A stretch of 64,000 nucleotides of DNA from Iamia sp038233075. GTDB taxonomy: Bacteria > Actinomycetota > Acidimicrobiia > Acidimicrobiales > Iamiaceae. The notes under the pieces were generated by a model. It did not search any database and was not told where the DNA came from. It was given only the letters and a program-made list of their open reading frames with translations. Position numbers and translations under genes: made by a program. The stretch's first letter is position 1, and every line of letters begins with the position of its first letter. Below, in pieces: positions 35,854 to 47,918 of this stretch. Where the stretch lies: the NCBI GenBank assembly GCA_038233075.1, contig JBBSMQ010000006.1, positions 62,001 to 126,000 of the forward strand. Reading direction: 5' to 3'.

Positions 35854-37020
35854 CTAGGTCCGCTCCGAGATGGTCCGGTGGGCTGCGTCGCGGCCCGCCC
35901 GGTCGATCTCGACGACGTCGTCGGCGCTGTCGGGGTCGCCCCCATCATGCCGTGACAGGACCTCTTCGAGGACGTCAGGGATGTCGACCCAACGGATGCG
36001 GCCCTCGAGGAAGGCCGCCACCGCCACCTCGTTGGCGGCGTTGAGCCAGGCGGGCGCCCCACCCCCGGCCCGTCCGGCGGCGTAGGCGAGGGCGAGGCAC
36101 GGGAACGCATCCAGATCGGGCGCCTCGAAGTCGAGCCGGGCGAGGGCCGTCCAGTCGATGGCCCCCACCGGGACGGTGGAGCGGTCCGGGAACGCCAGGG
36201 CGTAGGCGATCGGGAGCCGCATGTCGGGCTGGGAGAGCTGGGCGATGGTGGCGCCGTCGGTGAACTCGACCATCGAGTGGACGATCGACTGCGGGTGCAC
36301 CACCACCTCGATGCGGTCGTAGCCCACGCCGAAGAGCTCGTGGGCCTCGATGACCTCGAGGCCCTTGTTCATGAGCGTCGAGGAGTCCACGGTGATCTTG
36401 GGTCCCATCGACCAGGTGGGGTGGGCCAGGGCGTCCTCGACGGTCACCTCGGCCAGCTCGCGCCGCGTGCGGCCCCGGAAGGGTCCGCCGCTGGCGGTGA
36501 GCACCACCCGGCCGACCCGGTCGGGGCCGTCGGGGTCGGCGCTGCGCAGGCACATGTGGATGGCGCAGTGCTCGCTGTCGACCGGCACCAGCTCGGCGCC
36601 CGGGGTGTCGCGCACCCGGCGGACGACCGGCCCGCCCGCGATGAGGGACTCCTTGTTGGCCAGGGCCAGGCGCTTCCCTGCGGCCAGGGTGGCCAGGGTG
36701 ACGTGGAGTCCGGCGAAGCCGACCACGCCGTTGACGCAGACGTCGGCCTCGGCCCCCAGGCTGGCCAGCCCGTCGGTGCCGGCCCGGACATCGGTACCCG
36801 GCAGGGCGCAGGCCAGGGCCGGGGCCCTCGCCTCGTCGGCGACGGCGACGATGCGGGCCCCGGTGCGGCGGGCCTGGTCGACCAGCAGGTCGAGGTTCCC
36901 ACCGCCGGCGCCGAGGGCCGTGACGGTGTAGCGGTCGGGCTCGGCCGCGACGGCCTCGAGGGTCTGGGTCCCGATGGAGCCGGTCGAGCCGGCCAGGGCG
37001 ACGGTGACCGGCGCCGTCAC
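35854..37020 (-). CDS. dxr: 1-deoxy-D-xylulose-5-phosphate reductoisomerase
   Basis: A 388-residue NADPH enzyme that converts DXP to MEP. GSTGSIGTQTLE binds the cofactor; ANKESLIAGG, DSEHCAIHMCL and TASGGPFRG are the substrate and metal-site segments (Asp-Ser-Glu), with WSMGPKITVDSSTLMNKGLE following. Standard length. It is 11 bp after cdsA and 17 bp before rseP, one transcription unit. Confidence 0.97.
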   Translation of the reverse strand: MTAPVTVALAGSTGSIGTQTLEAVAAEPDRYTVTALGAGGGNLDLLVDQARRTGARIVAVADEARAPALACALPGTDVRAGTDGLASLGAEADVCVNGVVGFAGLHVTLATLAAGKRLALANKESLIAGGPVVRRVRDTPGAELVPVDSEHCAIHMCLRSADPDGPDRVGRVVLTASGGPFRGRTRRELAEVTVEDALAHPTWSMGPKITVDSSTLMNKGLEVIEAHELFGVGYDRIEVVVHPQSIVHSMVEFTDGATIAQLSQPDMRLPIAYALAFPDRSTVPVGAIDWTALARLDFEAPDLDAFPCLALAYAAGRAGGGAPAWLNAANEVAVAAFLEGRIRWVDIPDVLEEVLSRHDGGDPDSADDVVEIDRAGRDAAHRTISERT

Positions 37021-37031
37021 GGGTCGGGGGC

Positions 37032-39860
<2,829 letters not shown>

Positions 39861-39922
39861 CGGTCTCCTTCGGTCGTGCTGCGGAGGACCGAGCCGACGC
39901 GCCTCCCGGCACGTCCACCCGC

Positions 39923-40495
39923 TCAGTCCTCGAGCAGCTCGGTCTCTTTCTGGCTGAGGGCCTCGTCGATCCGCCCCTCGACGGCCTGGATGAGGGTGTC
40001 GATCTCCTTCTCGGCGCGGGCCAGGTCGTCCTTGGAGAGCTCGCCGTCCTTCTCGAGCGCCTCCAGATCCGACCGGGCGGTGCGGCGGGCGTTGCGCGCC
40101 GAGACCCGGTTCTCCTCGGCCATGCTCTTCACCACCCGGACCAGCTCCTTGCGACGCTCGCCGGTGAGCGTGGGGAAGTTGAGCCGGATCATGGTGCCGT
40201 CGTTGCTGGGGTTGAGGCCGAGGTCGGAGTTGCGGATGGCCTTCTCCACCGCGGCCAGGGATCCCTTGTCGTAGGGCGACACCACCAGCTGGCGGGCCTC
40301 GGGCACCGAGATGTTGGCCAGCTGCTGCAGCGGCACGTCGGAGCCGTAGTACTCGACCATGAGCTTCTCGACGAGCGCAGGGGCGGCCCGCCCGGTGCGG
40401 ATGGAGGCGAACTCGTGGCGGGCGTGGACGACGGCCCTCTCCATCTTCTCCCGGGCGTCGTCGAGGATCAGCTCGACCATCTCCTCGCCGCTCAT
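39923..40495 (-). CDS. frr: Ribosome recycling factor
   Basis: A 190-residue protein that, with EF-G, splits post-termination ribosomes. Conserved parts are FASIRTGRAAPALVEKLMVEYYG, read as two halves at about 30-52, then VPLQQLANISVPEARQLVV, RLNFPTLTGERRKELVRVV and the coiled-coil C-terminus. Length is normal. It lies between pyrH and cdsA in the rpsB-to-ispG gene string. Confidence 0.97.
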   Translation of the reverse strand: MSGEEMVELILDDAREKMERAVVHARHEFASIRTGRAAPALVEKLMVEYYGSDVPLQQLANISVPEARQLVVSPYDKGSLAAVEKAIRNSDLGLNPSNDGTMIRLNFPTLTGERRKELVRVVKSMAEENRVSARNARRTARSDLEALEKDGELSKDDLARAEKEIDTLIQAVEGRIDEALSQKETELLED

Positions 40496-40547
40496 GGCCG
40501 AGGGCCGAGGCGACGACCGCGCCGGCGGGGACTCGGGTGGTGTGCGG

Positions 40548-41273
40548 TCACCGGACCAGCGTACCGACTCCCCGGTCGCCGTCGAGGACCCGCCGGAGGT
40601 TGCCCGGCATGGTGACGTCGAACACGACGATCGGGAGGGAGTTGTCCATGCAGAACGTGATGGACGTGGGGTCCATCACGTTGAGGCCCTGGTTGAGGAC
40701 CTCCATGTAGGTGACCTCGTCCAGCTTGGTGGCCGAGGCGTCCAGCTTGGGGTCCGCGGTGTAGACGCCGTCGACGCCGGAGTGGGTGCCCTTGAGCACC
40801 GCGTGGGCATCGATCTCGGCGGCCCGGAGGGCGGCGGGGGTGTCGGTGGTGAAGAACGGGCTGCCCAGGCCGCCGGCGAGGATCACGACTCGACCCTTCT
40901 CCAGGTGACGGATGGCCCGACGGCGGATGTAGGGCTCGGCGATCTGGGCCATGTGCACCGCGGACTGCACCCGTGTGGGCTGGCCCAGCTGCTCCAGCAC
41001 GTCCTGGAGCCCGAGGGCGTTGATCACGGTCGCCAGCATGCCCATCTGGTCGGCCTGGGCCCGGTCCATGCCCGCGCCGGCGCCCACCTGGCCCCGCCAG
41101 ATGTTGCCCCCGCCGACCACCACCGCGATGTCGACCTTGCCGTCCTGGCGGGCCCCGACGATCTCCTCGGCGAGCATCCGGACGGTGGCCCCGTCGATGC
41201 CGTAGCCCTCGTCGCCGGCGAAGGCCTCACCGGAGAGCTTGAGGACGACGCGCGACCAGGACCGAGCGGTCAC
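40548..41273 (-). CDS. pyrH: UMP kinase
   Basis: A 241-residue hexameric kinase that phosphorylates UMP in pyrimidine synthesis. VVLKLSGEAFAGD (phosphate loop), VVGGGNIWRG, MDRAQADQMGMLATVIN and GGLGSPFFTTDTPAALRA identify the family. It starts 9 bp after tsf ends. Standard length, no oddity. Confidence 0.97.
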   Translation of the reverse strand: MTARSWSRVVLKLSGEAFAGDEGYGIDGATVRMLAEEIVGARQDGKVDIAVVVGGGNIWRGQVGAGAGMDRAQADQMGMLATVINALGLQDVLEQLGQPTRVQSAVHMAQIAEPYIRRRAIRHLEKGRVVILAGGLGSPFFTTDTPAALRAAEIDAHAVLKGTHSGVDGVYTADPKLDASATKLDEVTYMEVLNQGLNVMDPTSITFCMDNSLPIVVFDVTMPGNLRRVLDGDRGVGTLVR

Positions 41274-41282
41274 GAGCCTTGC

Positions 41283-42077
41283 TCAGGACCCGACGACGAC
41301 CTGGGCGAAGCGGACCACCTGGGTGTCGCCCAGCAATGCCTTGACCGAGGTCTTCTCGTCCTTCACGAAGCCCTGCTCCAGCAGGACCCGCTCTTTGAAC
41401 CATCCGGTGAGGCGGCCCTCCACGATCTTCTCGATTGCGCCCTCGGGCTTGCCCTCGGACCGGGTGATCGACTCCAGGGTCGCTCGCTCCTCGGCCACCT
41501 GGGCCTCGTCGACGTCCTCCCGATGGAGGGCGCTGGGCTTGGTGAAGGCGACGTGGACGGCGACGTCGTGGGCCAGCTCTTCGGTCCCACCATCGAGCTC
41601 GACGATGACGCCGTTGACGCCCCGCCCGTCCTGGCGGTGGACGTAGGAGTCGATGACGTGACCCTCACCGGCCTCGATCCGCACCACCCGGCCCAGCTCG
41701 ATGTTCTCCTTCAAGACCAGCTTGAGGTCGTCGATGGCCCCGGACTTGCTCGCGGCGGCGCCCTCCCCCTCGCCCGCCACCAGGGCGACGATCTCCTGCA
41801 CGAGGGAGCTGAACTGGTCGGACTTGGCCACGAAGTCGGTCTCGCACTTGAGCTCGACGATGGCGGCCACATCCGAGGTCCGGGACACGGCCACGGTGCC
41901 CTGGCTGTTGTCGCGGTCGGATCGGCCCGCCGCCTTGGCCAGGCCCTTCTCCCGCAGCCACTTGGCCGCCGCCTCGGCGTCGCCGCCGTTCTCGGTCAGG
42001 GCCTTCTTGGCGTCCATCATCCCCGCGCCGGTGGCCTGGCGCAGTGCCTGGACGTCCTTGGCGGTGAAGTCAGCCAT
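41283..42077 (-). CDS. tsf: Translation elongation factor Ts
   Basis: A 264-residue guanine-nucleotide exchange factor for EF-Tu. VQALRQATGAGMMDAKKAL, the TDFV motif in ELKCETDFVAKSDQF, and the paired core repeats are visible; the HVAFTKP segment belongs to the second core half. The ATG is five bases after the rpsB stop. Length is usual for actinobacteria. Confidence 0.97.
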   Translation of the reverse strand: MADFTAKDVQALRQATGAGMMDAKKALTENGGDAEAAAKWLREKGLAKAAGRSDRDNSQGTVAVSRTSDVAAIVELKCETDFVAKSDQFSSLVQEIVALVAGEGEGAAASKSGAIDDLKLVLKENIELGRVVRIEAGEGHVIDSYVHRQDGRGVNGVIVELDGGTEELAHDVAVHVAFTKPSALHREDVDEAQVAEERATLESITRSEGKPEGAIEKIVEGRLTGWFKERVLLEQGFVKDEKTSVKALLGDTQVVRFAQVVVGS

Positions 42078-42082
42078 GGCCG

Positions 42083-43267
42083 TCAGCCCTCCTCGTCGGT
42101 CGGTGCGGCCGCGTCGGTCGGTGCGGCCGCGGCTGCCGCGTCGGTGGCGGTGGTCTCCGGGGTGCCGGCGGCGACGTCGGGCGACGCCGGCGCCGGGGCC
42201 GACGCCTCCACCGGGGCTGCCGCCGCGGTGGCGACCGCCTCGGTCGCCTGCGCGCCGGGGGTCCCGGCCGGCTCCTCGACCGGGCGGGCCGGGGGCTCCG
42301 CCGCCGGTGAGGCGGGGGCCGCCGCGGCCGGTGGGGCCGGGGCATCTCCCGCCGGCTCGGTCGCGGTCGCATCCGCCGGCTCGGGGGCGGACGGGGCGGG
42401 GCTGGCGTCGGCTGACACCGGGGGCCCGCCGGGGCTCTCGGCGGCCGCCAGACGAGCTTCGCGCGCGGCAGCCGCGGCGGCGGCCTGGTTGCGGGCCTCG
42501 GCCTGCTCCGCCGCGATGCGGGCCTCGTCCTCGTCGGAGCGGACCACCTTGGCTGCCGCGGCGTCGCCCCGCTTGGCTGCGATGAGGCGACCCTCTTCGA
42601 CGGCGTCGGAGATGATGCGACACATCAGGGTGCCCGAGCGGATGGCGTCGTCGTTGCCGGGGATGACGTACTGGATGACGTCGGGGTCGCAGTTGGTGTC
42701 GACCACGGCGACCAGCGGGAGGCCGAGCTTGTTGGCCTCGGTGACAGCGATGTGCTCCTTCTTGGTGTCGAGCACGAACACCGCGCTGGGGAGCTTCTCC
42801 ATCTGGTGGATGCCGCCCAGGTTCCGCTCCAGCTTGTCCAGCTCCCGGCTGAGGAGCAGCGCCTCCTTCTTGGGCATGGCGTCGAACTCGCCGGAGGACC
42901 GCATGCGGCGGTACTCCTTCATCTTGGCCACCCGCTTGGCGATGGTCTCGAAGTTGGTGAGCATGCCGCCCAGCCAGCGCTGGTTGACGTAGGGCATGCC
43001 GCACTTCTCGGCGTAGCTCTGCACCGGGTCCTGGGCCTGCTTCTTGGTGCCCACGAACAAGACGGTGCCGCCGTCGGCGACCGTGTCCCGGATGTAGGTG
43101 TAGGCGGCTTCGAGACGGGTGAGCGTCTGCTTGAGGTCGATGATGTAGATGCCGTTGCGGTCACCGTGGATGAACCGCTGCATCTTCGGGTTCCACCGGC
43201 GCGTCTGGTGTCCGAAGTGGACACCTGCGTCGAGGAGCTGCTTCATGGTCACGACGGGCTGGTCCAC
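42083..43267 (-). CDS. rpsB: 30S ribosomal protein S2 with long Ala/Pro C-terminal tail
   Basis: A 394-residue S2. The ribosomal body (MKQLLDAGVHFGHQTRRWNP to IPGNDDAIRSGTLMCRIIS) is complete. After about residue 245 a low-complexity tail of about 150 residues follows, first a charged AEQAEAR helix, then Ala/Pro/Glu-rich sequence. Typical S2 has 230-300 residues. A GTG start at 43267 is chosen for its AGGAG at ideal spacing. Confidence 0.95.
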   Translation of the reverse strand: MDQPVVTMKQLLDAGVHFGHQTRRWNPKMQRFIHGDRNGIYIIDLKQTLTRLEAAYTYIRDTVADGGTVLFVGTKKQAQDPVQSYAEKCGMPYVNQRWLGGMLTNFETIAKRVAKMKEYRRMRSSGEFDAMPKKEALLLSRELDKLERNLGGIHQMEKLPSAVFVLDTKKEHIAVTEANKLGLPLVAVVDTNCDPDVIQYVIPGNDDAIRSGTLMCRIISDAVEEGRLIAAKRGDAAAAKVVRSDEDEARIAAEQAEARNQAAAAAAAREARLAAAESPGGPPVSADASPAPSAPEPADATATEPAGDAPAPPAAAAPASPAAEPPARPVEEPAGTPGAQATEAVATAAAAPVEASAPAPASPDVAAGTPETTATDAAAAAAPTDAAAPTDEEG

Positions 43268-43382
43268 GTCGTCTCCTTCCCAACGGTTGAGCGTCACCTG
43301 GACCTGACGCCGCAGGGCGGCGACCGTGGGTGGTCCGGGCTGAGTGATGAGGCTGGCTCACCGGGCGGTGGGCCGACGGGGC

Positions 43383-43388
43383 AGTGTA
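43383..43388 (-). promoter_or_regulatory. Candidate -10 box of the rpsB-tsf operon
   Basis: TACACT on the minus strand (43388-43383) predicts a start near 43376 and a leader of about 110 nt before rpsB, enough for S2 autoregulation. TTGGTG about 20 bp further upstream is a poor, over-spaced -35. Confidence 0.4.
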
Positions 43389-43433
43389 GGCCCCGCCGGC
43401 CCACGGACCACCAAGGCCGCGCTCCCGGCCGCC

Positions 43434-44006
43434 TCACCACGTCCAGGCGCGGCGGGCCCAGGGGCGCACCCCCCGGGGTTCGGCCCTCGCGCCGGGCAGG
43501 GCCGCCCCGACCTGGTGCCGCGCCCCCGAGAGGGGCACCAGGCGCACCCAGGGCGGGCCGTCGTCGGCCCACAGCGAGGCGGGATCGATGTAGGCCGCGC
43601 CCCGTCGGGCCCCCACGTGGAGGCGCGCCCCGGACGTGCCCACCACCACGCCCCGGGTGACGGCGGTCCCCGCTCGGACCGCGATGGTGGCCAGGAACGA
43701 GTACGAGGTGCGCACCCCGTCGGGATGGGTGACGGTGACGTGGAGGCTGCCGGCCACCGGCCCCGCGAAGGTGACGACGCCGCGCCCCGCGGCCCGGACC
43801 GGGGTTCCGGGATCGGTGGCGTACTCCAGGCCCCGGTTGCCGGGCAGCCAGGGCTGGGGAGGAGGCCGGAAGGGGTCCGAGACCGGGGCATCCACCGGAG
43901 GGGCGTAGTCGACCGCGACCTCCTGGCCCCCGGTGGGCGGGATCCGCAGGCACAGCCCGGCGACGAGGAGCACCAGGACGGCGATCGCCCGGTCGTGCTG
44001 CCCCAC
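43434..44006 (-). CDS. Secreted LytM/M23-like protein, degenerate active site
   Basis: A 190-residue exported protein with signal-like AIAVLVLLVAGLCL and one LytM (peptidase M23) domain: GTPVRAAGRGVVTFAG, VTVTHPDGVRTSYSFL, RLHVGARR. The zinc site is eroded: HxGxD is NRGLE (Asn57, Glu61), the HL of YxHL is FL (Phe104), and HLH is RLH, leaving only His130. Such dLytM domains usually regulate amidases or bind peptidoglycan rather than cut. The GTG at 44006 is the best start. It precedes rpsB in many actinobacteria. Confidence 0.82.
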   Translation of the reverse strand: MGQHDRAIAVLVLLVAGLCLRIPPTGGQEVAVDYAPPVDAPVSDPFRPPPQPWLPGNRGLEYATDPGTPVRAAGRGVVTFAGPVAGSLHVTVTHPDGVRTSYSFLATIAVRAGTAVTRGVVVGTSGARLHVGARRGAAYIDPASLWADDGPPWVRLVPLSGARHQVGAALPGARAEPRGVRPWARRAWTW

Positions 44007-44056
44007 CCTGCGGCACCGTCGCCGGGCCGGGCGCCACCCGCTCGGGACCGAGCCGG

Positions 44057-44932
44057 TCAGGCCCGGGGGTGGGTATCGGTGTGCACCTGGCGGAGCCGCT
44101 CTCGGCTCACGTGGGTGTAGATCTGGGTGGTGGCCAGGTCGGCGTGGCCCAACAGCTCTTGCACCACCCGCAGGTCGGCCCCCCCGTCGAGCAGGTGGGT
44201 GGCGAAGCTGTGGCGCAGGGCGTGGGGGTGGGTGACCATCGGGGCCCGGCGGTCGAGGATCCGGCGCACGTCGCGGGGGGTGAGGGGGTGGCGCCGTCGG
44301 TTGACGAAGGCGACGCCCGGGCCGTCCCCGTCGACCAGATCGACCCGGGCCTCCAGCCACCGTCGCACCGCGGTCACGGCCGGGACGCTCATGGGCAGCA
44401 GCCGCTCCCGCGCGCCCTTGCCCATGACCACCACCCGGGCGCGGTCGAGGTCGAGGTCGCCGACCTGGATGCCACACAGCTCCGAGACCCGGAGCCCGCT
44501 GCCGTAGAGCAGCTCGAGCACGGCGTCGTCGCGTCGCCGGAAGGCCTGCTCCTGGGGCTCGGGCGGCTCCTCGCCCCCGTCGAGCAGGGCGTCGAGCTGG
44601 TCGTGGCGGAGCACCTCCGGCAGCCGCGCCTCGCCTCGGGGGGCCGAGAGGTCGGCGGTGGGGTCGAGCGGGATGCGCCCGGTGCGGGTGGCCCAGCCGA
44701 AGTAGCGCCGCAACGAGCTGGCGTGTCGGGCCATGGTGCGCGAGGCCAGCCCACAGGCGGACAGGTAGGCCAGGTAGCGGCGCAGGGTGCGATGGTCGAC
44801 GCCATCGGGTCCGTCGAGGCCGAGGCGCGCGGTCCAGGTGGTGAAGCGGCGCAGGTCGCTCGTGTAAGCGCGGATCGTGGCCGGTCCCACGCCGGTGAGC
44901 GACAGCAGGAAGGTGTCTGTCTCCCAGGCCAT
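44057..44932 (-). CDS. xerC: Tyrosine recombinase XerC/XerD-like
   Basis: A 291-residue integrase-fold recombinase. An N-terminal SAM-like core-binding domain is followed by the catalytic domain with Arg in GSGLRVSELCGI, Lys in VMGKGARERLLP, HALRHSFATHLL (HxxR), LLGHADLATTQIY (His and nucleophile Tyr). Likely resolves chromosome dimers at dif; the actinobacterial XerC gene often lies beside dprA. The ATG at 44932 is chosen because TACCGT (44945-44940) ends seven bases before it, a leaderless pattern; GTG at 44941 is the alternative. XerC versus XerD cannot be settled here. Confidence 0.9.
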   Translation of the reverse strand: MAWETDTFLLSLTGVGPATIRAYTSDLRRFTTWTARLGLDGPDGVDHRTLRRYLAYLSACGLASRTMARHASSLRRYFGWATRTGRIPLDPTADLSAPRGEARLPEVLRHDQLDALLDGGEEPPEPQEQAFRRRDDAVLELLYGSGLRVSELCGIQVGDLDLDRARVVVMGKGARERLLPMSVPAVTAVRRWLEARVDLVDGDGPGVAFVNRRRHPLTPRDVRRILDRRAPMVTHPHALRHSFATHLLDGGADLRVVQELLGHADLATTQIYTHVSRERLRQVHTDTHPRA

Positions 44933-45031
44933 CGCGCTCACGGTACCGACGGGACGACGCCCGGTCTGCGACCCCGACCGTCCGCAGCAGGGCGGCCACC
45001 GCGGCGACGACCTCGACGAGGACGGCGGTGC

Positions 45032-46279
45032 TCATGGCCGGGCCCTCCGCTCGATCCGGCCTCCGTGGCGGTCGACCCAGCGGTCGGCCTCCAGCGCGTC
45101 GACGGTCACGGCCAGCGCACCCAGGCCCAGGCCCGTGCGCCGGGCCAGGGCATCGAGCCCGGCGGGTTCCCACCCGAGGGCGCGCAGCACCCGCCGTCCG
45201 TCGCCGGTGGGCCGGGGGCGGGGGTCGAGCAGGGTGCCGTCGTCGCCGTCCGCCCCGGCCAGGCCGAGGGAGGTGAGGACGTCGTCGGGGTCGCACACCA
45301 CCTCCGCCCCCTGCGACAGCAGCCAGTTGGTGCCGGCCGATGCCGCCGAGCGCACCGAGCCGGGCACGGCCAGGACCACCCGGTCGCGCCGGAGGGCCTC
45401 GTCCACGGTGTACATCGACCCGCCCGACCGGGGGGACTCCACCACCACCAGGACGTCGGCCAGGGCGGCCACCAGGCGGTTGCGAGCCGGGAAGCGCCAC
45501 CGGGCCGGCTCGGTGCCGAGCGGGTACTCGCTCAGCACCACACCCCGTTCCACGACCTGGTACCACAGGTCCCGACTGCGGGCCGGGTAGACGACGTCGA
45601 GCCCACTGCCCACCACGGCCACCGGTGGGGCGCCGCCGGATCCGGCCGCCAGCGCCCCTCGGTGGGCCGCGGCGTCGATGCCGACCGCCAGCCCCGACAC
45701 GACCGTCACCCCGGCCCGAGCACACACCGCGCCGATCTCCTGGGCCAGCTCGGCGCCGGGGCGGGTGCAACGCCGGGTGCCGACGACGGCGACGGTGGGG
45801 CCGGACAGGGCCTCCCGGCAGCCGGACGCGAACAGCACCACCGGCGCCTCGACATCGTCGGCCAGCCGGGGAGGGTGGGTCGCCTCACCCAGCACCGAGA
45901 CCGACACGCCGGCGTGGTCGGCCCACCGCTGCTCGACGTCCGTGCGGGCCGCAGCGCGGGCCCACTGCTGCGACGTCTCCTCCGCGGTGCGACCCAGCAC
46001 CGCCGCCACCGCCGGCACCAGGTGGGCCCGCCCGGCGGCCACGGACCGCCACGCCTCCTGCCCCGACGTGGTCTCCCACAGCGCCCGGAGCCGGGCCGGA
46101 CCCATGGCGGGGAGGCCGGCCAGGGCGACCCACCAGGCCGCGGCGGGCAGGGCGGAGGCGAACAGCGACGGCACCGGCCCCGCCGACGGCGACGGGTCCC
46201 GCTCCTCCGCTTGCGGCGCTCCCCCGACGGAGCCGCCGGAGAGCCCGTCCTGGCTGGTTCGCTCGCTGCGCTCGCTCAC
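45032..46279 (-). CDS. dprA: DNA-processing protein DprA
   Basis: A 415-residue protein that loads RecA on incoming single-stranded DNA. The Rossmann-like core shows TVAVVGTRRCTRPG, VVSGLAVGIDAAAHRGAL, SEYPLG, RFPARNRLVAALADVLVVVE and SGGSMYTVDEALRR. A winged-helix-like C-terminus follows and the first 45 residues are a variable tail. The GTG start overlaps the comM stop (GTGA), so the two competence-related genes are co-translated. Confidence 0.95.
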   Translation of the reverse strand: MSERSERTSQDGLSGGSVGGAPQAEERDPSPSAGPVPSLFASALPAAAWWVALAGLPAMGPARLRALWETTSGQEAWRSVAAGRAHLVPAVAAVLGRTAEETSQQWARAAARTDVEQRWADHAGVSVSVLGEATHPPRLADDVEAPVVLFASGCREALSGPTVAVVGTRRCTRPGAELAQEIGAVCARAGVTVVSGLAVGIDAAAHRGALAAGSGGAPPVAVVGSGLDVVYPARSRDLWYQVVERGVVLSEYPLGTEPARWRFPARNRLVAALADVLVVVESPRSGGSMYTVDEALRRDRVVLAVPGSVRSAASAGTNWLLSQGAEVVCDPDDVLTSLGLAGADGDDGTLLDPRPRPTGDGRRVLRALGWEPAGLDALARRTGLGLGALAVTVDALEADRWVDRHGGRIERRARP

Positions 46280-47793
46280 GCGGCCGCCTCGATCGGGGCG
46301 GCGTCGGCCCGCAGGGCCATGGCCAGCGCGATGGGCTCGGCCCCGAGCGGGGCGGTGGGGTCGATGCCGTCGAGGTCGGCGATGGTGCGGGCCACCCGGC
46401 GCACCCGGGCCAGACCCCGGGCGGTGAGCCGCCCCTGGCGCAGCGCCGCCTCCAACATCCGGGTGGCCCCCGGGGCCAGGGCGGCCACCTCGTCGAGCCG
46501 CTCGGCGGGCAGGGCCGAGTTGGTCCGCACCCCCCGACCCGCGGCCACGGCCCGGGCGCGGGCCACCCGCTCGGCCACCGGGGTGGTGGCCTCATCGGGC
46601 TCGATGCCGAGCAGGGCTGCGGGGTCGGGCCGGTGCACCTCGACCCGCAGGTCGAAGCGATCGAGGACCGGGCCGCTCAGTCGGCGGCGGTACCGGGCGC
46701 GAGCGGCGTCGGAGCAGCGACAGGCGCCGGGCTCAGTGGCCTCGCCGCAGGGGCACGGGTTGGTGGCCGCCACCAGCAGGAAGCGGGCCGGGAGGGTGAC
46801 CGAGGCCCGGGCCCGGGCCACCCTGACCACACCCTCCTCCAGGGGCTGACGCAGAGCGTCGACGACCGATGGCGGGAACTCGCCCAGCTCGTCGAGGAAC
46901 AGGCACCCACCGGTTGCCAGCGACAGCTCTCCCGGGCGCATGGCGGCCGTGCCCCCACCCACGAGGGAGACCAGCGTCGAGGAGTGGTGGGGTGCCCGGA
47001 ACGGCGGACGGACCACCAGGCCCCCACCCGCCACCCCGATGCCGGCGGCCGAGAAGGCGCGGGTGGTGGCCAGCGCGTCGGGCTGGTCGAGTGGCGGGAG
47101 CAGGCCGGGCAGCCGCCGGGCCAGCATCGTCTTGCCCGCGCCCGGCGGGCCGACGAAGAGGATGTGGTGGCCGCCGGCGGCCGCGACCTCCAGGGCCTGG
47201 CGGGCGACAGGCTGACCCCGGACGTCGGCCAGGTCCGGCGGTGGGGGCTCGGGGGGTGGCGGCGGGGGCTCCGGCGGGTCCGGCCACGGGGCCTCGCCCT
47301 TGAGCGCCAGGACCAGCTCGGCGAGGCGGTCCACCGGTCGCACCTCCACCCGAGCCACGAGGCGGGCCTCGGCCGCGGACGACACCGCCACTGCGACGTG
47401 GGAGGTGGTCAGCGAGTCGACCAGCGACACCACCCCGGGAACGGGCCGCACCGTCCCGTCGAGACCGAGCTCGCCCAGGCAGGCCAGGTCGGCGAGGGCC
47501 GCGGCCGGGACCTGGTCGGTGGCGGCCAGCAGGCCGAGGGCGACGGCGAGGTCGAGACCGCTGCCCACCTTCCGCTCCGACGATGGGGCCAGGTTGACCG
47601 TGATCTTCTGCGGGGGCCAGATCAGCTTCGAGCAGGCCAGGGCGGCGCGGACGCGGTCGCGGGCCTCCCGGCACGATGCGTCGGGCAGGCCGACGATGGT
47701 GAAGCTGGGCAGGCCGGGGCCGACGTGGACCTCGACGCGGACGGGGCGCCCCTCCACCCCGAGCAGGGTGGCGGACGAGACGATGGCGAGCAC
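46276..47793 (-). CDS. comM: ComM/YifB-family Mg-chelatase-like AAA+ ATPase
   Basis: A 505-residue AAA+ protein; ComM is a branch-migration helicase in natural transformation. The N-terminal YifB domain (VEVHVGPGLPSFTIVGLPDA) is followed by a Pro-rich linker, Walker A GPPGAGKTMLARRLPGLLPP, Walker B LFLDELGEFP, NPCPCG with a Cys cluster, and the Mg-chelatase C-terminal domain. It is the first gene of comM-dprA. Confidence 0.95.
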   Translation of the reverse strand: MLAIVSSATLLGVEGRPVRVEVHVGPGLPSFTIVGLPDASCREARDRVRAALACSKLIWPPQKITVNLAPSSERKVGSGLDLAVALGLLAATDQVPAAALADLACLGELGLDGTVRPVPGVVSLVDSLTTSHVAVAVSSAAEARLVARVEVRPVDRLAELVLALKGEAPWPDPPEPPPPPPEPPPPDLADVRGQPVARQALEVAAAGGHHILFVGPPGAGKTMLARRLPGLLPPLDQPDALATTRAFSAAGIGVAGGGLVVRPPFRAPHHSSTLVSLVGGGTAAMRPGELSLATGGCLFLDELGEFPPSVVDALRQPLEEGVVRVARARASVTLPARFLLVAATNPCPCGEATEPGACRCSDAARARYRRRLSGPVLDRFDLRVEVHRPDPAALLGIEPDEATTPVAERVARARAVAAGRGVRTNSALPAERLDEVAALAPGATRMLEAALRQGRLTARGLARVRRVARTIADLDGIDPTAPLGAEPIALAMALRADAAPIEAAA

Positions 47794-47918
47794 AGAGTCC
47801 TCCGAGCGATGGGCGCGGCCGGAGCCACGCGGGGTGCGAGCGGAGGGCCGTGACGCCGGCCGACGAACGTGGACCGCACCCTACCCAAGGGGTGCGACAC
47901 CCAGTCCTCGCTCCTCGG

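Noticed and set aside
46258..46280. GAGCGCAGCGAGC-type repeat at the dprA start as an attachment site
   Set aside because: Such strings are frequent in high-GC actinobacterial genomes, here they encode the SERSER start of DprA, and there is no second copy or integrase context.
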